A stretch of 20,405 nucleotides of DNA from the NCBI GenBank assembly GCA_016200745.1, contig JACQEF010000086.1:1-20405 (forward strand), in the 5' to 3' direction. The translations under genes were made by a program, and so were the position numbers. This document shows, piece by piece, positions 1 to 7,503 of the stretch (positions within the stretch are counted from its first letter, which is position 1; each line of letters opens with the position of its first letter). Source of the stretch: Chloroflexota bacterium. GTDB lineage: Bacteria; Chloroflexota; Limnocylindria; Limnocylindrales; CSP1-4. The notes beneath the pieces were generated by a model, which searched no databases, was not told the origin of the DNA, and saw nothing but the letters and a program-made list of their open reading frames with translations.

Positions 1-963
1 GGCGAGCGCGGCGATCCCGGCCTCCGACGGGGTGGCCAGGTGGTCCGCGGAGAACGCGCCGATCTCGGCAGCCAGCTCGGCGCCCCCGGACGGGGCGAGC
101 TCGTCGGCGTGGAGTCGTGGCGCCATCCCGAGGCTCGCGGCGGCCTCGAGGATCCGGCGCGACTGGCCGGCGTCGAACACGCCCGTTTCGCAGAACACGT
201 CGCAGAAGAGCGCCCGGCCGTGGGCGGCGATCCCCGGCAGCTGGTCCTCGATGACCGACCGCACGTAGGCCTCGGTCCCGTCGGGCCGGACCCGGAACTC
301 CTGCGGGACGGCGTGTGCGCCGAGGAAAGTCGGGATGACCTCGGTCGGACCCTCCGCCCCGAGCCGGTGCGCCACCTCGACGAGCTTGACCTCGGTCTCG
401 AGATCGAGGCCGTAACCGGACTTGGCCTCGACGGTGGTCACGCCATGGCCGAGCATCTCATCGAGCCAGCGCCGTCCATGGGCGAGCAGCTGGTCGACCG
501 ACGCGGCCCGTGTCGCCGCGACCGTCGACAGGATTCCGCCGCCGGCGGCCAGGATCTCGAGGTATCCCGCGCCACGCTGGCGCAGTAGCATCTCGCCCTC
601 GCGCGACCCCGCGAACACCAGGTGGGTGTGCGGGTCGATGAGGCCCGGGGTGACCGTGCCGCCGTCCGCGTTCAACCGCGCGAACCGGCCGAGCGGGTAC
701 CCGTCCGCCTCGATGACGCGTTCGACATCTGCCCGCGGCCCGACCGCGGCGATTCGACCCTCCCAGCAGGCGACGACCGGGGCACCCGGCGCATCGGGGC
801 CGCCCGCGTCGCTCGCCGACTTGCGCGCCACGTCACCCTGTGCGGAACCCATCCTGACGCCGCCGGCCATCGTCACGACCTCGGCCGCCCCGACGATCAG
901 GATGCCGGGCGTCGGCTCGTCGCTCCGCCCGCCCTCGATGACCCGGAACGGACCGCCGCTCAC
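1..963 (-). CDS. hutI: Imidazolonepropionase, 3' end outside window
   Basis: HutI hydrolyses 4-imidazolone-5-propionate to N-formimino-L-glutamate, the third step of histidine breakdown, in the cytoplasm. I translated 321 residues from a GTG at 963; the family is about 400-415 residues, so roughly the last 90 lie beyond the left edge. Family motifs are clear: DPHTHLVF with metal-binding His112 and His114, AGGGILSTV, EAKSGYGL, PTFLGAHAVP, CDVFCE, HADE and ADHL. The N-terminus before the HTH motif is longer than usual and carries a Gly/Ala/Asp-rich insert around residues 36-62. The GTG overlaps the ftcD stop by 4 bp (GTGA), so translation is probably coupled to ftcD. I see no promoter hexamer just upstream, in agreement with that. 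Confidence 0.95.
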   Translation of the reverse strand, partial: MSGGPFRVIEGGRSDEPTPGILIVGAAEVVTMAGGVRMGSAQGDVARKSASDAGGPDAPGAPVVACWEGRIAAVGPRADVERVIEADGYPLGRFARLNADGGTVTPGLIDPHTHLVFAGSREGEMLLRQRGAGYLEILAAGGGILSTVAATRAASVDQLLAHGRRWLDEMLGHGVTTVEAKSGYGLDLETEVKLVEVAHRLGAEGPTEVIPTFLGAHAVPQEFRVRPDGTEAYVRSVIEDQLPGIAAHGRALFCDVFCETGVFDAGQSRRILEAAASLGMAPRLHADELAPSGGAELAAEIGAFSADHLATPSEAGIAALA

Positions 964-1937
964 GGGTTGAGACCGGCGGGCCGCGACGCACGGGCCGCTT
1001 CGAGCCGCAGCTCGAGCGCCTGCATCGGCGAGTAGTCCCGCAGCCGGAGATAGGCGGCGGCGATCGCGAGGCGACGTTCGATGGTGTGCTCGGCCGGCGC
1101 GCCGGCTCGATCGGCGACCGCCAGGAACGCGGCCAGCGGGGCCAGCCCGATGAGCTCGGATTCCGCGAGCTCCACACCGTCCTCGGCAGCGACATCGCGT
1201 ACGGTCTCCCACACCAGCCACAGCGGCGTGACGGTGAAATCGAGCAGGTTCATGGAGACCTGGGCGCGTCCGAGCTCGGCGATCCAGAACCCGTTCGCCT
1301 GGACTCGCGGCAGGCCGCCGCCGGATTCGCGCACGCGCCGGGCGATCCGCTTGGCCAGCTCCACGTCGCGCGAGGCGAGGTTGATGTTGTAGGCGATCAG
1401 GAACGGCCGCGCGCCGACGGCGACCGCGCCCGCGGAAGGGTGGAGTCGCGGTGGGCCGAAGTCGGGCTCGCGACCGCGTTGCTCGATCTCCTGCCGAAGG
1501 CCTTCGTACTGGCCGCGACGCACGTCGGCAAGCTTCACGCGGTCCGGTCGCGAGGCGGCGTTCGCGTAGAGGTAGACCGGCAGGGCGAACCGCTCGGCCA
1601 GCCGGCGCCCGAAGGTCCGGGCCAGATCGACGCAGTTGTCCATGGTGGTGGCCGCCAGGGGCACGAACGGGATGACGTCGACGGCGCCGATCCTGGGGTG
1701 CTCGCCGGCATGGGCGTTCATGTCGATCTCGTCGATCGCGGCACCGACGAGCGCCTCGAGCGCGTCGGTCACCGGGCCGTGCTCGCCGGCCAGCGTCAGG
1801 ACCGATCGGTTGTGGCTGGCGTCGCTCGTGCGGTCGAGCAGGTAGACGCCCGGCACAGCCTCGATCGCCCGCGCCAGGCGGTCCACCACGTCGAGCCGGC
1901 GGCCTTCGGAGACGTTCGGGACAGACTCGATCAGCAC
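960..1937 (-). CDS. ftcD: Glutamate formimidoyltransferase
   Basis: This 325-residue cytoplasmic protein transfers the formimino group of formiminoglutamate to tetrahydrofolate, giving glutamate and 5-formimino-THF. It opens with the family signature ESVPNVSEGRR and has NAHAGEHPRIGAVDVIPF, where His80 matches the catalytic His82 of the mammalian enzyme. It is the single-domain form: the cyclodeaminase half that is fused in animals is encoded separately at 12420-13097. The start is a GTG. A TAGCAT hexamer lies 6 nt upstream with no Shine-Dalgarno sequence, so the gene may have its own leaderless transcript although it follows hutU by 72 nt. Its stop overlaps the hutI start. Assignment is firm from the sequence motifs. 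Confidence 0.95.
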   Translation of the reverse strand: MLIESVPNVSEGRRLDVVDRLARAIEAVPGVYLLDRTSDASHNRSVLTLAGEHGPVTDALEALVGAAIDEIDMNAHAGEHPRIGAVDVIPFVPLAATTMDNCVDLARTFGRRLAERFALPVYLYANAASRPDRVKLADVRRGQYEGLRQEIEQRGREPDFGPPRLHPSAGAVAVGARPFLIAYNINLASRDVELAKRIARRVRESGGGLPRVQANGFWIAELGRAQVSMNLLDFTVTPLWLVWETVRDVAAEDGVELAESELIGLAPLAAFLAVADRAGAPAEHTIERRLAIAAAYLRLRDYSPMQALELRLEAARASRPAGLNP

Positions 1938-1943
1938 CTGCCG

Positions 1944-1949
1944 ATGCTA
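1944..1949 (-). promoter_or_regulatory. -10 hexamer TAGCAT, leaderless promoter of ftcD
   Basis: TAGCAT ends 6 nt before the GTG of ftcD and no Shine-Dalgarno sequence is present. Transcription would begin at or next to the start codon. No convincing -35 is visible. The call rests mainly on the same arrangement being seen at other genes in the window. Confidence 0.45.
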
Positions 1950-2009
1950 GCCCGCGCGGCCGGGCTCCGTGACGCCGCCCGGCGCAGCGTGGTGCCCGGC
2001 ACGGCCGGG
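1949..2009 (-). terminator. Two GC hairpins between hutU and ftcD
   Basis: Directly after the hutU stop is a perfect 6-bp stem with a 3-nt loop (1995-2009, CCCGGC/GCCGGG). A second 6-bp stem with a 6-nt loop (1949-1966, AGCCCG/CGGGCT) lies before the ftcD -10. There is no U-tract, so these could be weak terminators or mRNA-processing and stability structures. In a 70% GC genome short GC stems also arise by chance. Confidence 0.35.
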
Positions 2010-3698
2010 TCAGGCGGTCGCGTCCGCCGGTGGGTCGACCTCCAGCATCGGGATCCGCACCCCGCGCTCTCGGGCGACCTCGATCGCCCGTTCGTACCCG
2101 GCATCCACGTGGCGGATCACGCCCATCGCCGGATCCGTGGTCAGGACCCGCTCCAGCTTCTGCGCGGCGAGCGGGGTGCCGTCGGCGACAACGACCATCC
2201 CGGCGTGCTGCGAGTAGCCGATCCCGACCCCGCCGCCGTGATGGATCGACACCCAGGTCGCCCCGGCCGACGTGTTGACCAGGGCGTTGAGGAGCGGCCA
2301 GTCTGCGACGGCATCCGAGCCGTCGGCCATCGCCTCGGTCTCCCGGTTCGGCGACGCGACCGAGCCCGAATCGAGGTGATCGCGCCCGATCACGATCGGC
2401 GCCGCGACCTCACCAGTCCGGACGAGCTCGTTGAACGCCAGGCCGGCCCGCGCGCGCTCGCCGTAGCCGAGCCAGCAGATGCGCGCCGGCAGCCCCTGGA
2501 AGGGCACCCGCGCCTCGGCCATCTCGATCCACCGGCGGAGGCCGGAATCGTCGGGGAAGAGCTCGAGGATCGCCCGGTCGGTCCGCAGGATGTCGGTTGG
2601 ATCGCCCGACAGCGCCGCCCAGCGGAACGGGCCGCGACCCTCGCAGAACTGCGGGCGGATGAACGCCGGCACGAACCCCGGGTAGGCGAACGCGTCCTGG
2701 ACGCCGGCCTCCTGCGCCTGCGCCCGGAGGTTGTTGCCGTAGTCGAAGACGACCGCGCCCGCCGCCTGGAACGCGAGCATCGCCCGGACGTGGGCGGCCA
2801 TCGACCGGCGCGAGCGGCGCTGGTACTCGTCGGGCTGGGTCGCCCGGAGCAGCAGCGCGTCGCCGAGGGCGATCTCCGCCGGCACATAGCCGCTGAGCGC
2901 GTCGTGGGCCGACGTCTGGTCGGTGACCAGGTCGAACCGCTCGCCGGCGGCGGCCCAGGCCGGCTCGATCTCGGCCGCGTTGCCGACGAGGGCGATCGAG
3001 ACGGCCTCGCCGCGCCCCGCCGCCTCACGGGCCCAGGCGAGCCCCTCGGCGGGGTCCGAGGTCAGTCGGTCGACGTAGCCGATCTCGAGCCGCCGCCTGG
3101 CGCGCGCCTCGTCCACCTCGATCGCGAGGCAGACGCCCTCGTTCATGGTCACGGCCAGCGGTTGCGCGCCGCCCATGCCGCCGAGACCCGCCGTCAGGGT
3201 CACGGTCCCGCGCAGCGTGCCGCCGAAGTGCTGGCGCGCCGCCTCGGCGAACGTCTCGTACGTCCCCTGGAGGATCCCCTGCGTCCCGATGTAGATCCAC
3301 GACCCGGCGGTCATCTGACCGTACATCATCAGGCCGGCTCGCTCGAGCTCGCGGAAGACCTCCCAGGTCGCCCACTTGCCGACGAGATTGGAGTTGGCGA
3401 TGAGGACGCGCGGCGCCCACGGGTGCGTCCGCATCACCCCGACGGGCTTGCCGGACTGGACGAGCAGGGTCTCGTCCGATTCGAGACGACGGAGCTCGCG
3501 GACGATGGCGTCGAAGGCGGCCCAGCTGCGCGCGGCGCGGCCCGTGCCGCCGTAGACCACCAGGTTGTCCGGGTCTTCGGCGACCTCGGGATCCAGGTTG
3601 TTCATGAGCATCCGCAGCGCCGCCTCCTGCTCCCAGCCGCGGCAGGTGAGCTGCGGGCCGCGAGGAGCGCGGACGGGACGGGCGCCGACGAGGGTCAT
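2010..3698 (-). CDS. hutU: Urocanate hydratase
   Basis: HutU adds water to urocanate to give 4-imidazolone-5-propionate, using tightly bound NAD+ as an electrophile; it is the second step of histidine breakdown. The 562-residue length fits the family (about 550-560). Visible motifs are GWEQEAALRMLMNNLDPEVAE near the start, the NAD-binding loop GLGGMGGAQP at 171-180, FCEGRGPFRWAALSGDP, and the active-site Cys in ARICW near residue 409 (Cys410 of the Pseudomonas enzyme). I chose the ATG at 3698. A TTG two codons earlier is possible, but the ATG has a TAGGCT hexamer 8 nt upstream, fitting a leaderless start. It lies 11 nt after the lipoprotein gene, whose TAG stop is part of that hexamer. Confidence 0.97.
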   Translation of the reverse strand: MTLVGARPVRAPRGPQLTCRGWEQEAALRMLMNNLDPEVAEDPDNLVVYGGTGRAARSWAAFDAIVRELRRLESDETLLVQSGKPVGVMRTHPWAPRVLIANSNLVGKWATWEVFRELERAGLMMYGQMTAGSWIYIGTQGILQGTYETFAEAARQHFGGTLRGTVTLTAGLGGMGGAQPLAVTMNEGVCLAIEVDEARARRRLEIGYVDRLTSDPAEGLAWAREAAGRGEAVSIALVGNAAEIEPAWAAAGERFDLVTDQTSAHDALSGYVPAEIALGDALLLRATQPDEYQRRSRRSMAAHVRAMLAFQAAGAVVFDYGNNLRAQAQEAGVQDAFAYPGFVPAFIRPQFCEGRGPFRWAALSGDPTDILRTDRAILELFPDDSGLRRWIEMAEARVPFQGLPARICWLGYGERARAGLAFNELVRTGEVAAPIVIGRDHLDSGSVASPNRETEAMADGSDAVADWPLLNALVNTSAGATWVSIHHGGGVGIGYSQHAGMVVVADGTPLAAQKLERVLTTDPAMGVIRHVDAGYERAIEVARERGVRIPMLEVDPPADATA

Positions 3699-3706
3699 CG
3701 CCAACT

Positions 3707-3712
3707 AGCCTA
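3707..3712 (-). promoter_or_regulatory. -10 hexamer TAGGCT, leaderless promoter of hutU
   Basis: TAGGCT begins with the TAG stop codon of the upstream lipoprotein gene and ends 8 nt before the hutU ATG. There is no Shine-Dalgarno sequence. The same hexamer serves as the -10 of the SOS promoter at 13681-13710. This suggests hutU can be transcribed independently of the two genes in front of it. Confidence 0.5.
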
Positions 3713-4381
3713 CTGCGCCAGCCCGCCCACCACGAGCTCGCCGAAGTGGGCGGGTCCGGCCGCCGTGATCGACACGATCAGCGTCGGGTCGGCCAGCTGG
3801 ACGTGATACGTCTGCGCGTCGCCGGCGCACGTGCCGACGAAGACCGTCCGGCCCGCGATCGAGGCTCGCGACGGCTGACCCTTGACGCCGCCGGCCACGG
3901 CGCAGGCGCCCTGGTCGTAGGTCGCACGCCAGTTCGCGAACCACGCGTCGCTGAAGACGCCGGGTCGGAGGCGGATCACGCTGACGATCGCGAGGTCGTC
4001 GGCGGTCGAGCTTCCGGGGCGAATCGCGAGCGCGACCGCGATCGCCCTCGCCGATTCAGCGACCGTCGGGTCGGCGGCGATCTGGGCGGCGGTCGCCGGG
4101 TCGGCCTCGAGCGGGACGCCGGCGACCTGGGCGGGCAGGACATGCAGGAGACTCGCGTCGACGGCGAGCCCGGTGCCGGATCCCGCGGAGCCGGCCGAGG
4201 AGGCGGGCGTGGCGGCCGGCGGCGGCGAACCTCCGGCCGATCCCGGCGGTGACGCGGACGGAATCAGGACGGAGCCGGTGGGGGCCGCGGTGCCCGCCGC
4301 GAACGGTCCGCAGCCGCCGATCGCGAGGACCACGGGCACCAGCACCGCGGCGAGCCGGACGACGCCCGACGCCGTCCTCAC
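3710..4381 (-). CDS. Putative lipoprotein, unknown function
   Basis: The 223-residue product starts with a lipoprotein signal peptide: MR, a hydrophobic stretch (about residues 7-21) and a lipobox ending IGGC with Cys24. Residues 25 to about 75 form a Pro/Ser/Gly/Ala-rich linker, then comes a compact domain of about 150 residues with several Trp/Tyr and three further Cys. It should be anchored on the outer face of the cytoplasmic membrane. I recognise no family. The GTG start overlaps the TGA of the GNAT-like gene (GTGA), so the two are translationally coupled. Its position just ahead of hutU could mean a link to histidine use, but hutU appears to have its own promoter, so this is weak. Confidence 0.8.
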   Translation of the reverse strand: MRTASGVVRLAAVLVPVVLAIGGCGPFAAGTAAPTGSVLIPSASPPGSAGGSPPPAATPASSAGSAGSGTGLAVDASLLHVLPAQVAGVPLEADPATAAQIAADPTVAESARAIAVALAIRPGSSTADDLAIVSVIRLRPGVFSDAWFANWRATYDQGACAVAGGVKGQPSRASIAGRTVFVGTCAGDAQTYHVQLADPTLIVSITAAGPAHFGELVVGGLAQ

Positions 4382-5169
4382 CCGAGCTCGCGGCGCATGA
4401 CCGGGAAACGCTCGTCATCGATGGCCCGCGCGAACCCGGCCGATTCCCAGAACTCGGCCGTCGCCGCACTGGTCGCGTCGGCCGCCGCGCCGGCCGTCGG
4501 GTAGGTCTCCACCGCGGTGAAGCCCCGCCCGGCGAGATCGGCGCAGACGGCCTCCACGAGTCGATGCGCAAGTCCCAGCCGGCGGGCGTCGGCCGTGGTG
4601 GCGATGCAGGTGATGACCGCCGGCAGCGGCGAATCGGGGAGCGCCGGGTACAGGTCGCGCGTCCGTTGCGCCCGGGGATACGCGGTCAGCGGCCCGAACT
4701 GCGCGTAGACCTGCGGGCGATCGTCGCGTAGCAGCACCTTGGCGTAGCTGCCCACCACGCCCAGGCCGCGTCCCAGCAGCTGGAGCTTGCGAGGCGCGTC
4801 GGCGGCCACCGTCGGCCGCTTGGGCGCGGCCGGCGCGAACGGGTTGTCGGGCACCGCGTCGTCGTCGTCCTCGCCGGGCGTCAGGAACGGGTTTCGGGGC
4901 GTGGCCGCGGCGAACGGGTTGGGCGCCGCCGGCTTCGCCTGGAGGTCGGCGAGGAACGGATTTGCCGGACGTGCCCGCGCGGGCGGGGCCCCCGCGTCCG
5001 GGGCTGCGGAACGGGACGGCTCGAGCCAGGCCAGCCGCGCCGCCTTCGAGCCGCGGTCGGCGTCCTCCCAGTAGTCGCAGGTCCGGTGGTCGAATCCCGG
5101 ATCGGCACACGGCGGGATCAGGCCGAAGCCGGCCGCGTCCACGACGTCCACCACCCGGATCGCGTCCAT
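4378..5169 (-). CDS. GNAT-family N-acetyltransferase-like protein with NPF-repeat insert
   Basis: The 263-residue protein ends in a GNAT-like fold: a strand with PAVITCIATTADARRLGLAHRLVEAV (about 185-210), where R-R-L-G-L-A matches the acetyl-CoA loop RxxGxA, and a C-terminal FWESAGF strand. The N-terminal part (about 1-50) is also conserved-looking and has three Cys and CDYWE. Between them, about residues 52-125, lies a disordered Pro/Ala-rich insert with four NPF tripeptides (ANPFL, PNPFA, RNPFL, DNPFA) and an acidic EDDDD run. The substrate cannot be read from the sequence. The ATG at 5169 has TAGACT 9 nt upstream and no Shine-Dalgarno sequence. The gene is coupled to the lipoprotein gene downstream and is divergent from the J-domain gene. 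Confidence 0.8.
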   Translation of the reverse strand: MDAIRVVDVVDAAGFGLIPPCADPGFDHRTCDYWEDADRGSKAARLAWLEPSRSAAPDAGAPPARARPANPFLADLQAKPAAPNPFAAATPRNPFLTPGEDDDDAVPDNPFAPAAPKRPTVAADAPRKLQLLGRGLGVVGSYAKVLLRDDRPQVYAQFGPLTAYPRAQRTRDLYPALPDSPLPAVITCIATTADARRLGLAHRLVEAVCADLAGRGFTAVETYPTAGAAADATSAATAEFWESAGFARAIDDERFPVMRRELG

Positions 5170-5178
5170 CAGTCCGGG

Positions 5179-5184
5179 AGTCTA
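5179..5184 (-). promoter_or_regulatory. -10 hexamer TAGACT, leaderless promoter of GNAT-like gene
   Basis: TAGACT ends 9 nt before the ATG at 5169, with no ribosome-binding site. The same hexamer at the same distance precedes the MFS gene at 9464. No -35 is evident. Confidence 0.5.
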
Positions 5185-5221
5185 AGGCTCGCGTGATGAC
5201 GCGGCAGCCCGGCGACGTTGG

Positions 5222-5250
5222 TATGGTTGCCGGGTCGGTGGGGAGGAGGA
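5222..5250 (+). promoter_or_regulatory. -10 TATGGT and strong SD of J-domain gene
   Basis: TATGGT at 5222-5227 is a plausible -10, and GGGAGGAGGA at 5241-5250 is a strong Shine-Dalgarno sequence just before the ATG at 5253. This gene is therefore leadered, in contrast to its divergent neighbour. A -35 is not clear. Confidence 0.45.
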
Positions 5251-5252
5251 CG

Positions 5253-5744
5253 ATGGACGAGCCGATCACGCGCAACGCGTACGCGATCCTCGGCGTGACG
5301 CCCGACAGCGACGACGCCGCGATCGCGGCCGCCTACCGGATCCTCGCCCGCCGCTATCACCCCGACCTCGCCGGCGACGCCGCAACCGGACGGATGATCT
5401 GGGTCAACGCCGCGTTCGAGCGGCTGCGCACTCCCGAGCGGCGGGCCGCGTACGACCGCGAGCTCGAGCGCAACGGGGGCGTGCCGACGCCGCTGCGCCC
5501 CGAACCCGACGGCACCGCCGCCGCCGGACCACCGCCGGGCCGGCCATCCGGGTCCGTGCTCGGGTTCGGACGACACCTCGGCTGGTCGATCGGCGAGATC
5601 GCGCGGGCCGACCCCGGGTATCTCGTCTGGCTCGAGGAGCGCCGCGAGGGCCGGCCCTACCTCGACGAGATCGACCGGACGCTGCGCGCGATCGGGTACC
5701 GCGTCGATCGCGAACGGCCTCGGCCGGAAACGCGCCGCCGCTAG
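5253..5744 (+). CDS. J-domain protein with ExoX-like C-terminal domain
   Basis: The 163-residue protein has an N-terminal J domain (about 8-70) with the HPD motif at 36-38 in RYHPDLAGD, which stimulates DnaK-type Hsp70 ATPase. A Pro/Gly linker (about 76-103) leads to residues 104-148, FGRHLGWSIGEIARADPGYL and following, which resemble the small ExoX-like C-terminal domain seen at the end of some nucleases and J proteins. It lacks the Gly/Phe region and zinc fingers of full DnaJ, so it is a specialised co-chaperone whose client is unknown. The start is fixed by the strong Shine-Dalgarno sequence at 5241-5250. It converges on hutH with 76 nt between the stops, in which I see no clear terminator. 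Confidence 0.88.
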   Translation: MDEPITRNAYAILGVTPDSDDAAIAAAYRILARRYHPDLAGDAATGRMIWVNAAFERLRTPERRAAYDRELERNGGVPTPLRPEPDGTAAAGPPPGRPSGSVLGFGRHLGWSIGEIARADPGYLVWLEERREGRPYLDEIDRTLRAIGYRVDRERPRPETRRR

Positions 5745-5820
5745 GCCGCCGCGCCTGTCGGTCGGGTGGCCCGCCTTCCGGGGCGATCCGCTCCGGGCGA
5801 TTCCCAGCGATCCGGCGTTG

Positions 5821-7443
5821 CTACCCGGCGAGGTCGACCAGCACCCCGTCGTGGACGATCGACGTCGCCTCCGCGATGTCCGGCCCGGGCTCACGGTCGG
5901 CGTCGAGGTGGCGGACCCGGGTGCGGATCCGCGACAGCGCTTCAGCGACGCCGGCGCCGGGCGAGGCACCCCGACCCTCGGGCCGTGCCAGCCGCAGATC
6001 GAGCGCCTGCGCGGCCACAAGGAGCTCGATCGCCAGGATCCGCTCGACGTGCTCGAGTACCGAGCGGGCATGGCGCGCCGCCACGGAACCCATCGAGACG
6101 TGGTCCTCCTGGTTGGCGCTGGTCGGGATGGAATCGGCCGATGCCGGATGCGCCAGGACCTTGTTCTCGGATGCGAGGGCAGCCGCCGTGTACTGGTAGA
6201 TCATCATCCCCGAGTCGACGCCGGATGAAGCACCCAGGAACGCCGGCAGCCCGCCGTTGAGCCGAGCGTCGACCAGCAGGGCGGTTCGCCGTTCGCTGAT
6301 CGATCCGAGCTCCGCGAGGGCCAGCTTGGCGAAGTCGAGCGCGAGTGCGATCGGCTCGCCGTGGAAGTTCCCGCCGCTGATCACCATGCCGCCGCCGGTG
6401 GCCAGCGCCTCGGGATCTACGCCACCCCCGCCGGGGAAGACCAGCGGGTTGTCCGTCGCGCTGTTGAGCTCGATGTCGAGGACGCGGCGGAGGTGGTCGA
6501 GGGCGTCGCGGACGGCGCCGTGGACCTGCGGCACGCAGCGGAGCGAGTAGGGATCCTGGACCTTGTGCGGCAGCCCGTGGTGGCGCCGCTGGAGGTCGCT
6601 GTCGCGCAGCAGGTGGCGCAATTCGGCCGCCACGGCGACCTGGCCCGGGTGCGGCCGCGCGAGCTGGTACGCCGCCGCGAACGCGACGTCCGTCCCGAGG
6701 AGGGCCTCCACGCTCATCGCCGCCGCCACGCTGGCGGTCCTCGCCAGTCGGTCCGCATCGGCCAGGAGCAGCGCCCCGATCGCGCCCATCATCTGGGTAC
6801 CGTTGAGCAGCGCGATGCCCTCTTTGGCCTGGAGCACGAGCGGTTCGAGCCCGGCCTCGCGGAGCGCGATCAGGGCCGGCACGACCGAGCCCTGAAACTC
6901 GACCTGGCCACGCCCGATCAGCGGCAGCGCGAGGTGGGCGAGCGGCGCGAGGTCGCCCGACGCGCCCAGGCTCCCCTGCTCCGGCACGACCGGATGGATG
7001 CCAGCCTCCAGGAACGCCAGCAGCCGGTCGACCAGCAGCGGCCGGCACCCGCTGTGCCCGAGCGACAGGGTGTTGGCCCGCAGCAGCAGCATCGCCCGGA
7101 CGACCTCGCGCGGGAAGGGCGGCCCGACCCCCGCCGCGTGGCTCATCAGGACGTTCTCCTGGAGCCGTTCGCTGTCCGCGGCCGGGATGGAGATGTTGGC
7201 GAGGTCGCCGAACCCGGTCGTCACGCCGTAGACGACGGCGCCGGAGGCGACCAGCGCCTCGACCAGGTCGCGGGCCTCCTGCATCCGGTCGCGGGCGGAG
7301 GGATCGAGCATGGCGCGCGCACCGCGGCGGGCGACGGCCTCCACGTCGGTGATCGTCATGGCCGCCCCGGTCAGGACGATCGGCTCGGTCTCGGCACCGG
7401 CGGTTCGACCCGGTTCGTCGTTCGGGATCTGGTGGCTGCTCAC
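5821..7443 (-). CDS. hutH: Histidine ammonia-lyase
   Basis: HutH removes ammonia from L-histidine to give trans-urocanate, the committed step of histidine breakdown. The 540-residue protein has the Ala-Ser-Gly triad at 161-163 (GSLGASGDLAPLAH) that cyclises into the MIO prosthetic group, the catalytic Tyr72 in VYGVTTGFG, and NSATDNPLVF and SANQEDHVSMG further on. The family is usually 500-515 residues; the excess is a Thr/Glu/Pro-rich N-terminus of about 20. The fold-starting strand IVLTGAAMTITDV needs a start upstream of Met29, so I keep the GTG at 7443. That GTG has TATCCT exactly 7 nt upstream and no Shine-Dalgarno sequence. The gene stands alone, away from hutU/ftcD/hutI. Confidence 0.97.
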   Translation of the reverse strand: MSSHQIPNDEPGRTAGAETEPIVLTGAAMTITDVEAVARRGARAMLDPSARDRMQEARDLVEALVASGAVVYGVTTGFGDLANISIPAADSERLQENVLMSHAAGVGPPFPREVVRAMLLLRANTLSLGHSGCRPLLVDRLLAFLEAGIHPVVPEQGSLGASGDLAPLAHLALPLIGRGQVEFQGSVVPALIALREAGLEPLVLQAKEGIALLNGTQMMGAIGALLLADADRLARTASVAAAMSVEALLGTDVAFAAAYQLARPHPGQVAVAAELRHLLRDSDLQRRHHGLPHKVQDPYSLRCVPQVHGAVRDALDHLRRVLDIELNSATDNPLVFPGGGGVDPEALATGGGMVISGGNFHGEPIALALDFAKLALAELGSISERRTALLVDARLNGGLPAFLGASSGVDSGMMIYQYTAAALASENKVLAHPASADSIPTSANQEDHVSMGSVAARHARSVLEHVERILAIELLVAAQALDLRLARPEGRGASPGAGVAEALSRIRTRVRHLDADREPGPDIAEATSIVHDGVLVDLAG

Positions 7444-7450
7444 CGTGCCG

Positions 7451-7456
7451 AGGATA
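7451..7456 (-). promoter_or_regulatory. -10 hexamer TATCCT, leaderless promoter of hutH
   Basis: TATCCT ends 7 nt before the GTG of hutH, the distance expected from a -10 to the transcription start. It lies 6 nt from the divergent -10 of dedA, so the two polymerase sites must overlap. Confidence 0.55.
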
Positions 7457-7462
7457 GTCGGC

Positions 7463-7498
7463 TATGCTGCGCGCCGCCCACCCTGCAGCGCCGAGAGG
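7463..7498 (+). promoter_or_regulatory. -10 TATGCT and SD of DedA gene
   Basis: TATGCT at 7463-7468 is a good -10 hexamer. GAGAGG at 7493-7498 is a Shine-Dalgarno sequence 5 nt before the GTG at 7504 and decides that start. The predicted leader is about 29 nt. Confidence 0.5.
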
Positions 7499-7503
7499 TT
7501 CGC

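Noticed and set aside
1086..3806. A 906-codon plus-strand reading frame antisense to ftcD and hutU
   Set aside because: It is the Arg/Gly/Asp-rich antisense shadow of two well-identified enzymes, a common artefact at this GC content; it has no domain-like sequence.
5745..5820. Terminator between the J-domain gene and hutH
   Set aside because: Only 4-bp stems are present, below what I would trust in GC-rich DNA.
6361..7503. Long plus-strand frame running into the DedA gene
   Set aside because: The part before 7504 is antisense to hutH and has no family motifs. The SD and GTG at 7504 give the proper DedA start.
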